Position numbers and translations under genes: made by a program. From the NCBI GenBank assembly GCA_020161135.1, contig JAIUOB010000003.1, positions 310,001 through 374,000 on the forward strand: 64,000 bases of DNA. The letters run 5' to 3'. The notes under the pieces were generated by a model. The model was not told the DNA's origin, did no database searches, and saw only the letters and a list, made by a program, of their open reading frames with translations. Shown piece after piece: positions 10,166-19,977 of the stretch (position 1 is the first letter of the stretch; each line of letters starts with the position of its first letter). The DNA comes from Gemmatimonadota bacterium. Its GTDB lineage: Bacteria > Gemmatimonadota > Gemmatimonadetes > Gemmatimonadales > Gemmatimonadaceae.

Positions 10166-11014
10166 TCAGGCGGCCGGCAGGAAGGCCAGCGTGCCATCCG
10201 GCACGCGCCCCGCCAGCACGAGACGACGAAAGAACTCCGTGAGACCCGCGAGGTGCGGGTACGACAGCCGGTAGTCGAGGCCGTCGAAGTACGTGCGACA
10301 GGTCGCGGCCGGCACACCGCTGGCGACCGCGGCCTGAGCGGCCAGCTCGTCCAGATGCTGCAGTCCCCAATCACGCGACGCGATGAGCGAGGCGTGTGCC
10401 TGCAACGCGTCGTGCACGGGCGTGGTGCGCTGCGCTACCCAGACGGCGAAGACGAACGGCAGACCCGTCCAACTCTTCCAGGCAGCGCCCAGGTCGACCT
10501 GGAACGGATACCGCACACTCCAGGGGCCGCCGGCGTCCGAGTCGTGCTGGAGGCGCAGCGCCGCGTCGCCGATGACGAGGCGCGCATCGTGCACGTCCTC
10601 GCCGAAGTGGGCCAGGTCGGCCAACTCGGCGTTGCCCGGCACGAACTCCGGTCGGCATCGCCACACATGCTCGAAGAGCAACTCGAGCAGCGCGACCGAC
10701 GTCATGCTGCTCCGACTGACGATGACACGACAGCCGCCCAGTTCCTGCGGCGGACGACGGCTGAACAGCATGACGCTGCGCACCGGCCCGTTGCTCGTGA
10801 TGCCGAGCTCGGGCAGCAACAGCAGGCGCGTGGCGTCGCGGGCGTACTCGACCGCCGAGACGACGCTCACGTCGAGGGTGCCGGCCGACATGCGCGCGTT
10901 GAGCTCGGTGGGCACCCCATCGACCAGCTCGCCGGCGAGCGGCACGAGGCCGCGGTCGATGGCCCCGTACACCGGGTAGCAGTTGATGTAGCGGATGCGC
11001 CCGATGCGCAGCAC
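10166..11014 (-). CDS. mqnA: Chorismate dehydratase MqnA
   Basis: Converts chorismate to 3-enolpyruvyl-benzoate, the entry step of the futalosine pathway. The 282-residue protein has the periplasmic-binding-protein-like fold of the MqnA/MqnD family: RIGRIRYINCYPVY at the N-terminus, VDGVPTELNARMSAGTLDVSVVSAVEYA, and a VIVSRSSMTS strand. The start is GTG 11014, two bases after the mqnE stop. The sequence context between mqnE and mqnC favours MqnA over the related MqnD. Confidence 0.9.
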   Translation of the reverse strand: MLRIGRIRYINCYPVYGAIDRGLVPLAGELVDGVPTELNARMSAGTLDVSVVSAVEYARDATRLLLLPELGITSNGPVRSVMLFSRRPPQELGGCRVIVSRSSMTSVALLELLFEHVWRCRPEFVPGNAELADLAHFGEDVHDARLVIGDAALRLQHDSDAGGPWSVRYPFQVDLGAAWKSWTGLPFVFAVWVAQRTTPVHDALQAHASLIASRDWGLQHLDELAAQAAVASGVPAATCRTYFDGLDYRLSYPHLAGLTEFFRRLVLAGRVPDGTLAFLPAA

Positions 11015-11016
11015 GA

Positions 11017-12243
11017 TCAGGCGCCGGCGAGGGCGGAGGCCGACTCGTGCGGCGTGGCGCCGACAGGCGCCGCGACCATGACCGACTCGTCGTCGTTGGC
11101 CGTCGCGCCGAACTCGCGCAGCACGGTGTAGAAGCTGTCGCGCTCGGCGGGGTGCTTCCCCGCCCCGCGGATGAGGCCGAGGAGCTGCGGCAGCGTCATC
11201 CCCTGTGGTGTGTGCGCACCCACGGCATGGTAGATCTTTTCGCGCACCACCGTGCCCTCGATGTCGTTGACGCCGAAGTGCAACGCCACCTGCGACACCG
11301 GTTGGGTCACCATGATCCAGTGCGACTTGATGTGCGCGATGTTGTCGAGGTACAGGCGGCCCACCGCGAGGTTGCGCAGGTCGTCGAAGCCCGTCGTCGC
11401 CGTGCCGGTGCGGCCAAGGGTCTCGCCCAGCGCGTTGTCGTCCGGATGGTAGGCGAGCGGGATGTAGGCGAGGAACCCACCGGTGTCGTCCTGCAGGTCC
11501 CGCAGCATCGTGAGGTGCTCGACCCGGTCCTCGATGGTCTCCACATGCCCGTACAGCATCGTGCAGTTGGAGCGGATGCCCAGCCGGTGCGCCGTCCGAT
11601 GCACGTCGATGTAGTCGGCGCCGCCGAGCTTCTTGTCGGCGATCTGCTCGCGCACCGCGGCACTGAACGTCTCGGCGCCGCCCCCCGGCATCGTGTCGAG
11701 TCCGGCGTCGCGCAGCGCGATGAGCACGTCCTCGCGCGACATCTTCTCGATGCGCGCGATGTGCGCGATCTCCACGGCGGTGAGCGCCTTGATGTGCACC
11801 TGCGGATGCCGCGCCTTGAGCGCGCGGAACATCTCGGTGTAGTACGCCAACCCCGCCTGCATGTCGAGGCCGCCCACGATGTGAAACTCGCGGGTGATCG
11901 TGCCGTCGGCGCGGTCGGACTCGGCGAGGACCTGCTCGAGTGTGTACCGGTACGCGCCCTCTTCCTTGGGCAGGCGCGCGTAGCCGCAGAAGACACAGGT
12001 CTTCCGCAGCACGCAGATGTTGGTCGGGTTGATGTGCTGGTTGGCCGCGAAGGTCACGCGGTCGCCGTGGCGCGCGCGGTTGGCCGCGTCGGCCATGGCG
12101 CCGACGCCCAGCAGGTCGGTCGTGGTGTAGAGGGTGACCGCGTCGGCAGCGCTCAGGCGCACGCCGGCCTGCAGCTTCTCCGCGATGGGGCGGAGCGCCG
12201 GATCACGCAGGCGGTCAGAATCGAACGGGACGGCGAGCGGCAT
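11017..12243 (-). CDS. mqnE: Aminofutalosine synthase MqnE (variant cluster spacing)
   Basis: Radical SAM enzyme of 408 residues that joins 3-enolpyruvyl-benzoate and the adenosyl group into aminodeoxyfutalosine. HINPTN precedes the cluster cysteines, and PGGGAETF, TMLYGHVET and IPLAYHPDDN fit the MqnE family. The cluster motif reads Cys77, Cys83, Cys86, that is CX5CX2C, not the usual CX3CX2C seen in the neighbouring MqnC; I checked this against the DNA. ATG 12243 opens the mqnE-mqnA-mqnC group. A small hairpin (12260-12284) separates it from fabF, so it may have its own start or be read through from the fab genes. Confidence 0.92.
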   Translation of the reverse strand: MPLAVPFDSDRLRDPALRPIAEKLQAGVRLSAADAVTLYTTTDLLGVGAMADAANRARHGDRVTFAANQHINPTNICVLRKTCVFCGYARLPKEEGAYRYTLEQVLAESDRADGTITREFHIVGGLDMQAGLAYYTEMFRALKARHPQVHIKALTAVEIAHIARIEKMSREDVLIALRDAGLDTMPGGGAETFSAAVREQIADKKLGGADYIDVHRTAHRLGIRSNCTMLYGHVETIEDRVEHLTMLRDLQDDTGGFLAYIPLAYHPDDNALGETLGRTGTATTGFDDLRNLAVGRLYLDNIAHIKSHWIMVTQPVSQVALHFGVNDIEGTVVREKIYHAVGAHTPQGMTLPQLLGLIRGAGKHPAERDSFYTVLREFGATANDDESVMVAAPVGATPHESASALAGA

Positions 12244-12259
12244 CGGGGCAGACTCGGGT

Positions 12260-12284
12260 GGCAGCGTACCCAGTGCACGCTGCC
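12260..12284 (-). terminator. Hairpin between fabF and mqnE
   Basis: A perfect 8-bp inverted repeat (12260-12267 with 12277-12284, 9-base loop) lies in the 66-base gap. There is no T-tract, so it could be a weak terminator, an attenuator or an mRNA-stability element. Confidence 0.35.
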
Positions 12285-12309
12285 GTCTTCGATATATGCC
12301 CCACGCGCC

Positions 12310-13551
12310 CTACTCGTGCCAGCCTCGCAGGGCGAGCGAGACGTTGTGCCCGCCGAATCCGGAGCTGTTGGAAATGGCCACCCGCAGGGCGCGTGTCTTG
12401 GGGGTGTTCGGCGTCACGTCCAGGTCGCACTCCGGGTCGGGGGTGCGATAGTTGATGGTCGGCGGCACGACCTGGTCACGCAACGCGAGGGCGCAGGCAA
12501 TGAACTCCACGCCGCCCGCCGCGCCGAGCATGTGCCCGGTCGCTGACTTGGTCGAACTGACCGACAGCGCCGCCGCGTGCTCCCCGAACACGGCCTTGAT
12601 GGCCTTGATCTCGTTCGGGTCGTTGAGGGGCGTGCTGGTGCCGTGCGCGTTGACGTAGTCGACGTCGGCCGGCTGCAGGCCGCCATCGCGCAGGGCGCGG
12701 CGCATGGCCCGCTGGAGCCCCTCGTGCGCGTCGGGTTGGCCGGTCAGGTGGTACGCATCCCCGGTGGCGCCGTAGCCCAGCACCTCGCCGTAGATGCGGG
12801 CACCGCGGCGCCGTGCATGCTCGAGCTCCTCGAGCACCACCACGCCCGCTCCCTCGCCCAGCACGAACCCGTCGCGGGTGGCATCGAACGGGCGCGAGGC
12901 CGTCGAGGGCTCGTCGTTCCGCTCGGAAAGCGCGGTCATGTTGCCGAAGCCGCCGATGGCCATGGGCAGCACGGCCGCCTCGGCGCCACCGGCAATCATC
13001 ACATCGGCGTCACCATACACGATGGTGCGGAACGCCTCGCCGATCGCGTGGGCGCTCGTCGAGCAGGCCGACATCGTGGCGTAGTTGGGGCCCTTCGCGC
13101 CGAAGCGCATCGAGACCACGCCCGCCGCGATATCGGCGATGTACATCGGGATGAAGAACGGCGAGATGCGCTTGTTGCCCGACGTCATGAGGACGCTGTG
13201 CTGGTCCTCCATGGTCGCCAGGCCGCCGATGCCGCTGCCGATGATGACCCCGCACTCCTCCGCCACGAATCCGCCCTCGGACAGGCCGGCGTCCTGCATG
13301 GCCTGCACCGATGCGCCCATGGCGTACTGCGTGAAGAGGTCGGCGCGCTTGGCTTCCTTGCGGTCCATGTAGAGACCGACGTCGAAGCCCTTCACCTCGC
13401 AGGCGAAGCGCACCTTGAACGTGCTCGCGTCGAACTTCGTGATGGGCGCTCCGCCCGACACACCCGCGAGCAGGTTCTGCCAGGTCGTCGCCACGTCGTT
13501 GCCGACGGGCGTGATGGCCCCGAGACCGGTGACGACGACCCGCCGACGCAT
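12310..13551 (-). CDS. fabF: 3-oxoacyl-ACP synthase II FabF
   Basis: Elongating beta-ketoacyl-ACP synthase of 413 residues, standard for the family. The catalytic triad is Cys163 (SACSTSAHAIG), His in NAHGTSTPLND and His in KSATGHMLGAAG. ATG 13551 shares one base with the acpP stop (TGATG), the usual acpP-fabF pairing. It is the last gene of the fatty-acid cluster and is followed by the menaquinone genes. Confidence 0.97.
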   Translation of the reverse strand: MRRRVVVTGLGAITPVGNDVATTWQNLLAGVSGGAPITKFDASTFKVRFACEVKGFDVGLYMDRKEAKRADLFTQYAMGASVQAMQDAGLSEGGFVAEECGVIIGSGIGGLATMEDQHSVLMTSGNKRISPFFIPMYIADIAAGVVSMRFGAKGPNYATMSACSTSAHAIGEAFRTIVYGDADVMIAGGAEAAVLPMAIGGFGNMTALSERNDEPSTASRPFDATRDGFVLGEGAGVVVLEELEHARRRGARIYGEVLGYGATGDAYHLTGQPDAHEGLQRAMRRALRDGGLQPADVDYVNAHGTSTPLNDPNEIKAIKAVFGEHAAALSVSSTKSATGHMLGAAGGVEFIACALALRDQVVPPTINYRTPDPECDLDVTPNTPKTRALRVAISNSSGFGGHNVSLALRGWHE

Positions 13552-13790
13552 CAGCCCGCGACCTTCGCCTCGAGGTAGGCGACGGCATCACCGACCGTGC
13601 GCAGCTTCTCCGCGTCCTCGTCGGGGATGTCGATGTTGAACTCCTTCTCGAACTCCATGACCAGTTCGACGATGTCCAGCGAATCGGCGCCGAGGTCCTC
13701 GATGAAGCTCGCCTCGGGCGTGAGCTTCTCGCGCTCCACTCCGAGCTCCTTCTCGATGATGTCCTTGATCTTCGCCGCTGAATCCGACAT
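13551..13790 (-). CDS. acpP: Acyl carrier protein AcpP
   Basis: Acidic 79-residue carrier of growing acyl chains. Ser37 in GADSLD is the 4-phosphopantetheine attachment site, and helix 2 ([16 protein letters not shown]) is the partner-recognition helix. The ATG at 13790 is preceded by GAGGAA, one of the clearest ribosome-binding sites in the window, eight bases upstream, consistent with the high expression of ACP. Confidence 0.97.
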   Translation of the reverse strand: MSDSAAKIKDIIEKELGVEREKLTPEASFIEDLGADSLDIVELVMEFEKEFNIDIPDEDAEKLRTVGDAVAYLEAKVAG

Positions 13791-13855
13791 GGGAACGGTT
13801 CCTCGAAAGTTGTGAGTGAGACTGGGGAAACTAGCCGGGCCGCGGCGGGACAGGG

Positions 13856-13873
13856 AGCCCCGGGGGAGGGGCT
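13856..13873 (-). terminator. Weak hairpin between fabG and acpP
   Basis: A 6-bp inverted repeat (13856-13861 with 13868-13873, 6-base loop) sits in the 105-base gap. No T-tract follows, and I see no TTG-type promoter for acpP in this gap. Confidence 0.25.
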
Positions 13874-13895
13874 GTGGGCCGCGCCCGTCAGGGCA

Positions 13896-14663
13896 CTACA
13901 TCACCAGACCGCCGTCGACGACGAACACCTGGCCCGTCACGTAGGCGGAGAGGTCGGACGCCAGCACCAGCACCATGCCCGCGACGTCCTCGGGCGTGCC
14001 CAGACGACCGAGCGGAATACCCGCGCTCATCGTCGTCCGCGCCTCGTCGGTCATGGCCGCCGTCATGTCGGTCTCGATGAAGCCCGGCGCCACCACGTTC
14101 GCGAGGATGTTGCGCGACGCGAGCTCCTTGGCAATCGACTTCGTGAGGCCGATGAGCCCCGCCTTGCTGGCGGCATAGTTCGCCTGCCCCTTGTTGCCAG
14201 TCAGGCCCACGACGCTCGCCACGTTCACGATCCGTCCCCAGCGCCGCTTCATCATGCCCTTGGTCGCGGCGCGACAGGTCGCGAACGCGCCGCGCAGGTT
14301 GGCATCGATGACCGCGTCCCAATCATCATCCTTGAGACGCATCAGCAGGTTGTCGCGCGTCAGGCCGGCGTTGTTCACCAGCACATCGAGCTGTCCGAAG
14401 TCGCGCTCGACGGCCTCGACCAGCGCCGTGGCCTGCGCCACCTCACCAATGTCCGCAGCGTAGCCCCGCACCGTGACGCCGTGCGCCGCCGCGAGCTCGG
14501 CCGCCACGGCCTCCGCACGCGCGGCATCCCGCCCGGTCACGGCGACCTGCGCACCGGCCGCCGCGAGCGTCGCGGCGATGCTCCGCCCGATGCCGCGCGT
14601 CGCGCCCGTCACGAGGGCCACACGGCCTGCCAGCCTGATCTGCACGCCCTGCTCTGTCGTCAT
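13896..14663 (-). CDS. fabG: 3-oxoacyl-ACP reductase FabG
   Basis: NADPH-dependent short-chain dehydrogenase of 255 residues that reduces 3-oxoacyl-ACP. It shows TGATRGIGR (cofactor loop), NNAG, the catalytic serine in NVASVVG, the YAASKAG Tyr-Lys pair and the C-terminal VDGGLVM. I chose ATG 14663, giving the family length; the longer open frame continues into fabD in another frame. It lies between fabD (53-base gap) and acpP. Confidence 0.95.
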   Translation of the reverse strand: MTTEQGVQIRLAGRVALVTGATRGIGRSIAATLAAAGAQVAVTGRDAARAEAVAAELAAAHGVTVRGYAADIGEVAQATALVEAVERDFGQLDVLVNNAGLTRDNLLMRLKDDDWDAVIDANLRGAFATCRAATKGMMKRRWGRIVNVASVVGLTGNKGQANYAASKAGLIGLTKSIAKELASRNILANVVAPGFIETDMTAAMTDEARTTMSAGIPLGRLGTPEDVAGMVLVLASDLSAYVTGQVFVVDGGLVM

Positions 14664-14716
14664 GCGCGCTCCCGCGGTCGATCGACCGGGTGTTGAGTGA
14701 TGATCCGGGCAGCGCG

Positions 14717-15664
14717 TCAGTGCGCGCCGACGAGGGCCGCCTGCAGCGCCTCGACGTCGGCGACGGTGCCGCAGGTCTGCGTGCGCACGCCCGGCGCGAT
14801 CCGTCGCACGAGACCCGCAAGCACGGCACCAGTGCCCACCTCGAGGAACGTCGCGTCCGGATGGGCCGCCACCAGCGTCTGCACCACCCGCGTCCACTGC
14901 ACCGGCGCCGTGAGTTGCTCGACGAGCCGCGTGCGCGCCTGCGCCGCGTCGTGCACGGCCACAGCGTCGACGTTGGCGACGACGGGCACGCGCGGATCGC
15001 GCCACGGCTCCGCTTCGAGCGCGTCGGCCAGCCCCGCTTGCGCCGGCGCCATGAGCGGCGAGTGGAAGGCGCCGCTGACGGGCAGCGGCAGGCAGCGCTT
15101 GGCACCGGCTTCCTTCGCCAAGGCCATGAGGCGCTCCACGCCGGCCACCTCACCCGAGACGACGACCTGCTCCTCGCTGTTGAAATTGGCCGGCACGACC
15201 AGCCCGCTCTCCGCCGACGCGGCCGCGCACAGCGCCTCGATCGGTGTGCCGAGCACCCCGAGGATGGCCGCCATCGCACCGGGGCGAGCGACGCCCGTCT
15301 CGTACATCAACGCGCCGCGGCGGCGCACGATGCGCGCGGCGGACGCGAGGTCGAGTGCACCGGCCAGGTGGTAGGCCGAGAACTCTCCCAACGAATGCCC
15401 CGCGGCTGCCACGACGTGCGGACGCAACGCATCGCCCACGACCGCCCACACCGCGGCGCTGTGCGCCAGCAGCGCGGGCTGCGCATTGAGGGTGCGCGTC
15501 AGTTCCTCGGCCGGACCCTCGAAGGCCAGCGTCGTGAGGGCCGTCCCGATCGCATCATCGACGGCATGAAAGGCGTCGCGTGCGGAGGGGAACGCGTCGT
15601 ACAGATCGCGTCCCATGCCGACCTTCTGCGAGCCCTGACCCGGGCAAAGGAGGACGTAACGCAT
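14717..15664 (-). CDS. fabD: Malonyl-CoA:ACP transacylase FabD
   Basis: Loads malonyl groups onto ACP. The 315-residue protein has CPGQGSQKVGMG at the N-terminus, the nucleophilic serine in GHSLGEF, a substrate-binding Arg in the RRGALM stretch, and the catalytic His in SGAFHSPLM. ATG 15664 gives the standard N-terminus; the frame is open for 20 more codons into the gap after fabH, without a better start. Confidence 0.95.
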   Translation of the reverse strand: MRYVLLCPGQGSQKVGMGRDLYDAFPSARDAFHAVDDAIGTALTTLAFEGPAEELTRTLNAQPALLAHSAAVWAVVGDALRPHVVAAAGHSLGEFSAYHLAGALDLASAARIVRRRGALMYETGVARPGAMAAILGVLGTPIEALCAAASAESGLVVPANFNSEEQVVVSGEVAGVERLMALAKEAGAKRCLPLPVSGAFHSPLMAPAQAGLADALEAEPWRDPRVPVVANVDAVAVHDAAQARTRLVEQLTAPVQWTRVVQTLVAAHPDATFLEVGTGAVLAGLVRRIAPGVRTQTCGTVADVEALQAALVGAH

Positions 15665-15696
15665 GTGTGTTCGGACCCCGTTGACGGCGATGCGCG

Positions 15697-16691
<995 letters not shown>

Positions 16692-16695
<4 letters not shown>

Positions 16696-17735
16696 GCCGC
16701 GGTGCCGCTGTGGGACGCGTCCGGGAGGCCGTCGCTCAACTTGCGGCCAATGGCGTCGACCATGCCCGACTCGTGCGCACGCAGGGCGACGGCGATCGCG
16801 TTGTGGATGGCGCGCGCGCTGCTGCGCCCGTGGCAGATGATGGAGACGCCCTTGACGCCCAGCAGTGGCGCACCGCCATAGGCTTCGGCGTCGAGCTGCT
16901 TGAGCGAGGCGGCCATGTCGTGGGGGTTGAGCCCCGCGGCCTTCGAGACCATCCCGATGATCATCGGGGCGAGGCCTTCGTAGAACTTGAGGAGCACATT
17001 GCCGACGAAGCCGTCGCAGACGACCACATCGAACGGGCCCTCGTCGGCACGACCGCGGGCGATGTCCCGTCCCTCGACGTTGCCGAGGAAGTGGATGCCG
17101 GCTTCGGCCCGCAGGCGCTGGTGCGCCTCCTTGACGGCCGTATTGCCCTTCTCCGGTTCCTCGCCGATGGAGAGGAGGCCGACGACCGGTTCCGGCCGAC
17201 CGAGCAGCGCCTGCGCGTAGACGGTGCCGATGCGGGCGAACTGCACGAGTTCGTCGGGGGCACAGTCGACATTGGCGCCCGCGTCGAGCACGAGCACGGG
17301 CTGCAGCGCGGTCGGAAAGATGGTGCCGATGGCGGGGCGCGTGAGGCCCGCGTGCAGTCGCAGGATCATGAGCGACGCGGCCATCTGGGCGCCGGTGTTG
17401 CCGGCGGAGACGAACCCGTGCGCGTGGCCGTCGGCGACGCGCCGAATGCCAAGCACCATGGAGCTGTTGGTCTTGCCACGCAGCGCCACGGACGGCTTGT
17501 CGGTCATCTCGATGACATCGGGCGCCTCGATGATCGCGAGGCGCTCCCGCAGATGCGCCAGGCCGGCATACTCGCCGGCGAGGAGCGCTGCGAGTTCGGC
17601 CTCGATGATCCCGGTCGGGCCAACGAGGTCGATGTGCAGGTCCTGAGGCAGCGCCGCCAGCGCCAAGAGGGCGCCGGCAATGGGGGCCCGGGGGGCGAGA
17701 TCCCCCCCCATGGCATCCACGGCGATGCGCGCCAA
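16692..17735 (-). CDS. plsX: Phosphate acyltransferase PlsX
   Basis: Makes acyl-phosphate from acyl-ACP for the PlsY route to phosphatidic acid. The 347-residue protein begins with ARIAVDAMGGDLAPRAP, the PlsX signature, and has GNTGAQMA and CDGFVGNVLLK. The only start compatible with the conserved first strand is TTG at 17735, two bases after the rpmF stop, which makes this the one TTG-started gene I would propose here. The rpmF-plsX-fabH order is conserved in many bacteria. Confidence 0.94.
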
Positions 17736-17737
17736 GC

Positions 17738-17920
17738 TCAGGCTTCCTGGGCCGCTACGCGCTGCTCACCCGCATAGTATCCGCACTCGGCGCACACGCG
17801 GTGCGGGCGCTTCATGGTGCCACACTGGGGGCACGTCTGGATGACGATGGCGGGCGCGGTCTTGTGCGTGTTGCGAGCGCGCTTCCGCCGCTTCGAAGTG
17901 CGGCGCTTGGGAACGGCCAT
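17738..17920 (-). CDS. rpmF: 50S ribosomal protein L32
   Basis: Sixty-residue zinc-ribbon form of L32. The basic N-terminus (PKRRTSKRRKRARN) is followed by four cysteines, Cys30/Cys33 and Cys43/Cys46, that form the zinc site, so this is the zinc-containing paralogue type. The ATG is at 17920. It sits between yceD and plsX, the common order linking ribosome and lipid synthesis. Confidence 0.97.
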   Translation of the reverse strand: MAVPKRRTSKRRKRARNTHKTAPAIVIQTCPQCGTMKRPHRVCAECGYYAGEQRVAAQEA

Positions 17921-17956
17921 GGGAACTGGACCTGGTCGTGGGGCGAAACGGAATCG

Positions 17957-18472
17957 TCAGGCGTCGCGTGGCTGCTCGCGCAGCGCCGCCCAACGGGCAT
18001 CGGTGACCGGGGCGCAGTCGCAGCGACCCGTGTTGCGATCGGTGCCACACTGGGGACAGAGCCCCTGGCACTCCTCGCGGCAGAGAACGAACGCCGGCAC
18101 CGACACCAGCCACTCCTCACGGAGTGCCGGCCGCAGGTCGAGCTCGCGCGCGCCCGGCGGCATCGGAACCACATCATCCTCGTCTGCCTCGTCGACATCT
18201 GACTCGGCGAACAGCAAGTGCACGTCTTCGGACACCGGCGCCTGCACCTCGACGAGGCACCGACGACACGTGGTCGCGGCGACTCCTTCGAAGTGCCCAC
18301 TCAGGTAGAACCGCCCTGAGCTGGCCGACGAGAGCCGACCGACCACATGCACCCCCGGCGGCACCGGGCGCGCATCGTCGGCCTCCCACACCGGATCGTC
18401 CGCCGCGAGCAGACCATCGACGCTCGCCGCTCGCGCCTCCAGACTCCGGATGTCGAAGCACAGCATAGCCAT
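17957..18472 (-). CDS. yceD: YceD family protein (DUF177)
   Basis: Protein of about 171 residues from the YceD/DUF177 family, whose members are linked to 23S rRNA processing or accumulation and are usually encoded next to rpmF, as here. A CRRC pair sits mid-protein and the C-terminal part has CREECQGLCPQCG, a cysteine cluster typical of the family, then an extra CDC. ATG 18472 is the likely start; an in-frame ATG at 18466 and a TTG at 18475 are alternatives. The predicted promoter lies so close that a leaderless message starting at the 18466 ATG is possible. Confidence 0.88.
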   Translation of the reverse strand: MAMLCFDIRSLEARAASVDGLLAADDPVWEADDARPVPPGVHVVGRLSSASSGRFYLSGHFEGVAATTCRRCLVEVQAPVSEDVHLLFAESDVDEADEDDVVPMPPGARELDLRPALREEWLVSVPAFVLCREECQGLCPQCGTDRNTGRCDCAPVTDARWAALREQPRDA

Positions 18473-18474
18473 CA

Positions 18475-18503
18475 AACGTAGAGCCGCGCCGCCCGACCCA
18501 CAA
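18475..18503 (-). promoter_or_regulatory. Promoter of yceD-rpmF-plsX-fab
   Basis: Minus-strand TTGTGG (18503-18498), a 17-base spacer and TACGTT (18480-18475). The predicted start (about 18468) falls beside the first codons of yceD, implying little or no leader. Confidence 0.45.
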
Positions 18504-18544
18504 GGGCCGAACGGCGCGAAATGGGCCGGGAACGCCTCGACTAA

Positions 18545-18558
18545 GTCCCGTGAGGGAC
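18545..18558 (-). terminator. Short hairpin after ndk
   Basis: GTCCC/GGGAC (5-bp stem, 4-base loop) lies 14 bases after the ndk stop and is followed by TTAGT on the minus strand. It is a weak candidate terminator. Confidence 0.35.
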
Positions 18559-18571
18559 GGCGTTTAGCCGC

Positions 18572-18994
18572 TCAGACGAGCGTGTCGGCCTCAGCAAAGA
18601 AAAAGCGCGACTCGCGATCGGCATTCTCGTCCGAGTCGGAGGCGTGAATGGCGTTCCGGCCCTTGGACTCGGCGTACAGCTTGCGCACGGTCCCCTCGGC
18701 GGCCTCGGCCGGGTCCGTCGCCCCGATGACGGTCCGCAGCGTGGCGACCGCGTCGTCGCGCTCGAGGATGAGCGGCATGCACGGGCCGCTGGTCATGAAC
18801 TCGACCAGTTCGCCATAGAAGGGGCGCTCGCGGTGCACCGCGTAAAACTCCCCGGCCTGGGCGGTGGTGAGGTGCATGGCACGGGCCGCCTTCACCGTGA
18901 AGCCGTGCTGTTCGAGAAGGGCGAGGATGAGCCCCGCCTTGCCCGCGCCAAAGGCGTCAGGCTTGATGATGGTCAGAGTACGGCGACCGGCCAT
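18572..18994 (-). CDS. ndk: Nucleoside diphosphate kinase
   Basis: Balances NTP pools by phosphate transfer through a histidine. The 140-residue protein has the N-terminal [10 protein letters not shown], the active-site His117 in [10 protein letters not shown] and the substrate region [11 protein letters not shown] 18994 gives the family length (about 140). It follows sucCD, which makes GTP or ATP in the citric-acid cycle, but strong hairpins in the 110-base gap suggest separate control. Confidence 0.96.
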   Translation of the reverse strand: MAGRRTLTIIKPDAFGAGKAGLILALLEQHGFTVKAARAMHLTTAQAGEFYAVHRERPFYGELVEFMTSGPCMPLILERDDAVATLRTVIGATDPAEAAEGTVRKLYAESKGRNAIHASDSDENADRESRFFFAEADTLV

Positions 18995-19026
18995 GGTCGG
19001 AGTGTCGGTAATGGGTGGAGATGCAA

Positions 19027-19056
19027 CGCGGCGGACCCCGAGAGGAGTCCGCCGCG
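19027..19056 (-). terminator. Distal hairpin between sucD and ndk
   Basis: Perfect 10-bp stem (19027-19036 with 19047-19056, 10-base loop). It is the second of two hairpins in the 110-base gap. Confidence 0.45.
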
Positions 19057-19071
19057 CGCAAGATAACCGGA

Positions 19072-19092
19072 CCGGGTGCCGACGACACCCGG
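19072..19092 (-). terminator. Proximal hairpin after sucD
   Basis: Perfect 7-bp stem (19072-19078 with 19086-19092, 7-base loop) starting 12 bases after the sucD stop. On the minus strand TCCGGTTATCTT follows, the nearest thing to a T-tract at any hairpin here. Confidence 0.5.
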
Positions 19093-19104
19093 CGCGGGCC
19101 TCGG

Positions 19105-19977
19105 TTACGCCAGTCGGGCCTTGATGAGCTCGACGAAGTCGATCGGGCGCTGGGCCACGCCCATGCCGGCCGCCTTGAAGGCGTCGATCTTCTCGGCGGC
19201 CGTGCCGGCCGAGCCCGAGATGATGGCGCCGGCGTGCCCCATGCGGCGTCCCGGCGGTGCCGTCTGCCCCGCAATGAAGCCGACGACCGGCTTGGTCATG
19301 TGGTTCTTCACGAAGTCGGCGGCTTCCTGTTCGTCGGTACCACCGATTTCGCCCATCATCGCCACGGCCTTCGTGTGCGGATCCTTCTCGAACGCCGCGA
19401 GGCAATCGATGAAGTTGGTTCCGTTGATGGGGTCGCCACCGATGCCGACGCAGGTGCTCTGGCCGATACCGGCCTTGGTGAGCGCGTTGACGACTTCGTA
19501 GGTGAGCGTGCCCGAGCGGCTGACCACGCCGACAGGGCCCGGTGCGCAGATGCGGCCCGGAATGATGCCGACCTTGCTCTGTCCGGGGGTGATGAGCCCG
19601 GGGCAGTTCGGGCCGATGAGGCGCGCGCCGTGCTCCTTCACGTACGGGTAGACCTTGGTCATGTCGAGGACCGGCACGCCCTCGGTGATGCAGACGATGA
19701 GCTGCACACCGGCGGCGGCGGCTTCCATGATGGCATCGGCCGCGAACATCGGCGGCACGTAGATGACCGACGTGTTGGCGCCAGTGGCCTGCACCGCGTC
19801 ATGCACCGTGTCGAAGATGGGCGCGGTGCCTTCGAACGTCTGCCCGCCCTTTCCGGGCGTCACGCCGGCCACGACCTTCGTGCCGTACTCGATCATCTGC
19901 TTGGCATGGAACGAGCCGTCGCGGCCCGTGATGCCCTGCACCACCAGCTTGGTGCCGTTGTCGATGAAGACGCTCAC
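19105..19977 (-). CDS. sucD: Succinyl-CoA synthetase alpha subunit
   Basis: Carries the phosphohistidine step of succinyl-CoA to succinate conversion in the citric-acid cycle. The 290-residue protein has the CoA-binding [11 protein letters not shown], the [20 protein letters not shown] region and the phosphorylated His in [12 protein letters not shown]. The start is GTG 19977, overlapping the sucC stop (GTGA). Confidence 0.97.
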   Translation of the reverse strand: MSVFIDNGTKLVVQGITGRDGSFHAKQMIEYGTKVVAGVTPGKGGQTFEGTAPIFDTVHDAVQATGANTSVIYVPPMFAADAIMEAAAAGVQLIVCITEGVPVLDMTKVYPYVKEHGARLIGPNCPGLITPGQSKVGIIPGRICAPGPVGVVSRSGTLTYEVVNALTKAGIGQSTCVGIGGDPINGTNFIDCLAAFEKDPHTKAVAMMGEIGGTDEQEAADFVKNHMTKPVVGFIAGQTAPPGRRMGHAGAIISGSAGTAAEKIDAFKAAGMGVAQRPIDFVELIKARLA

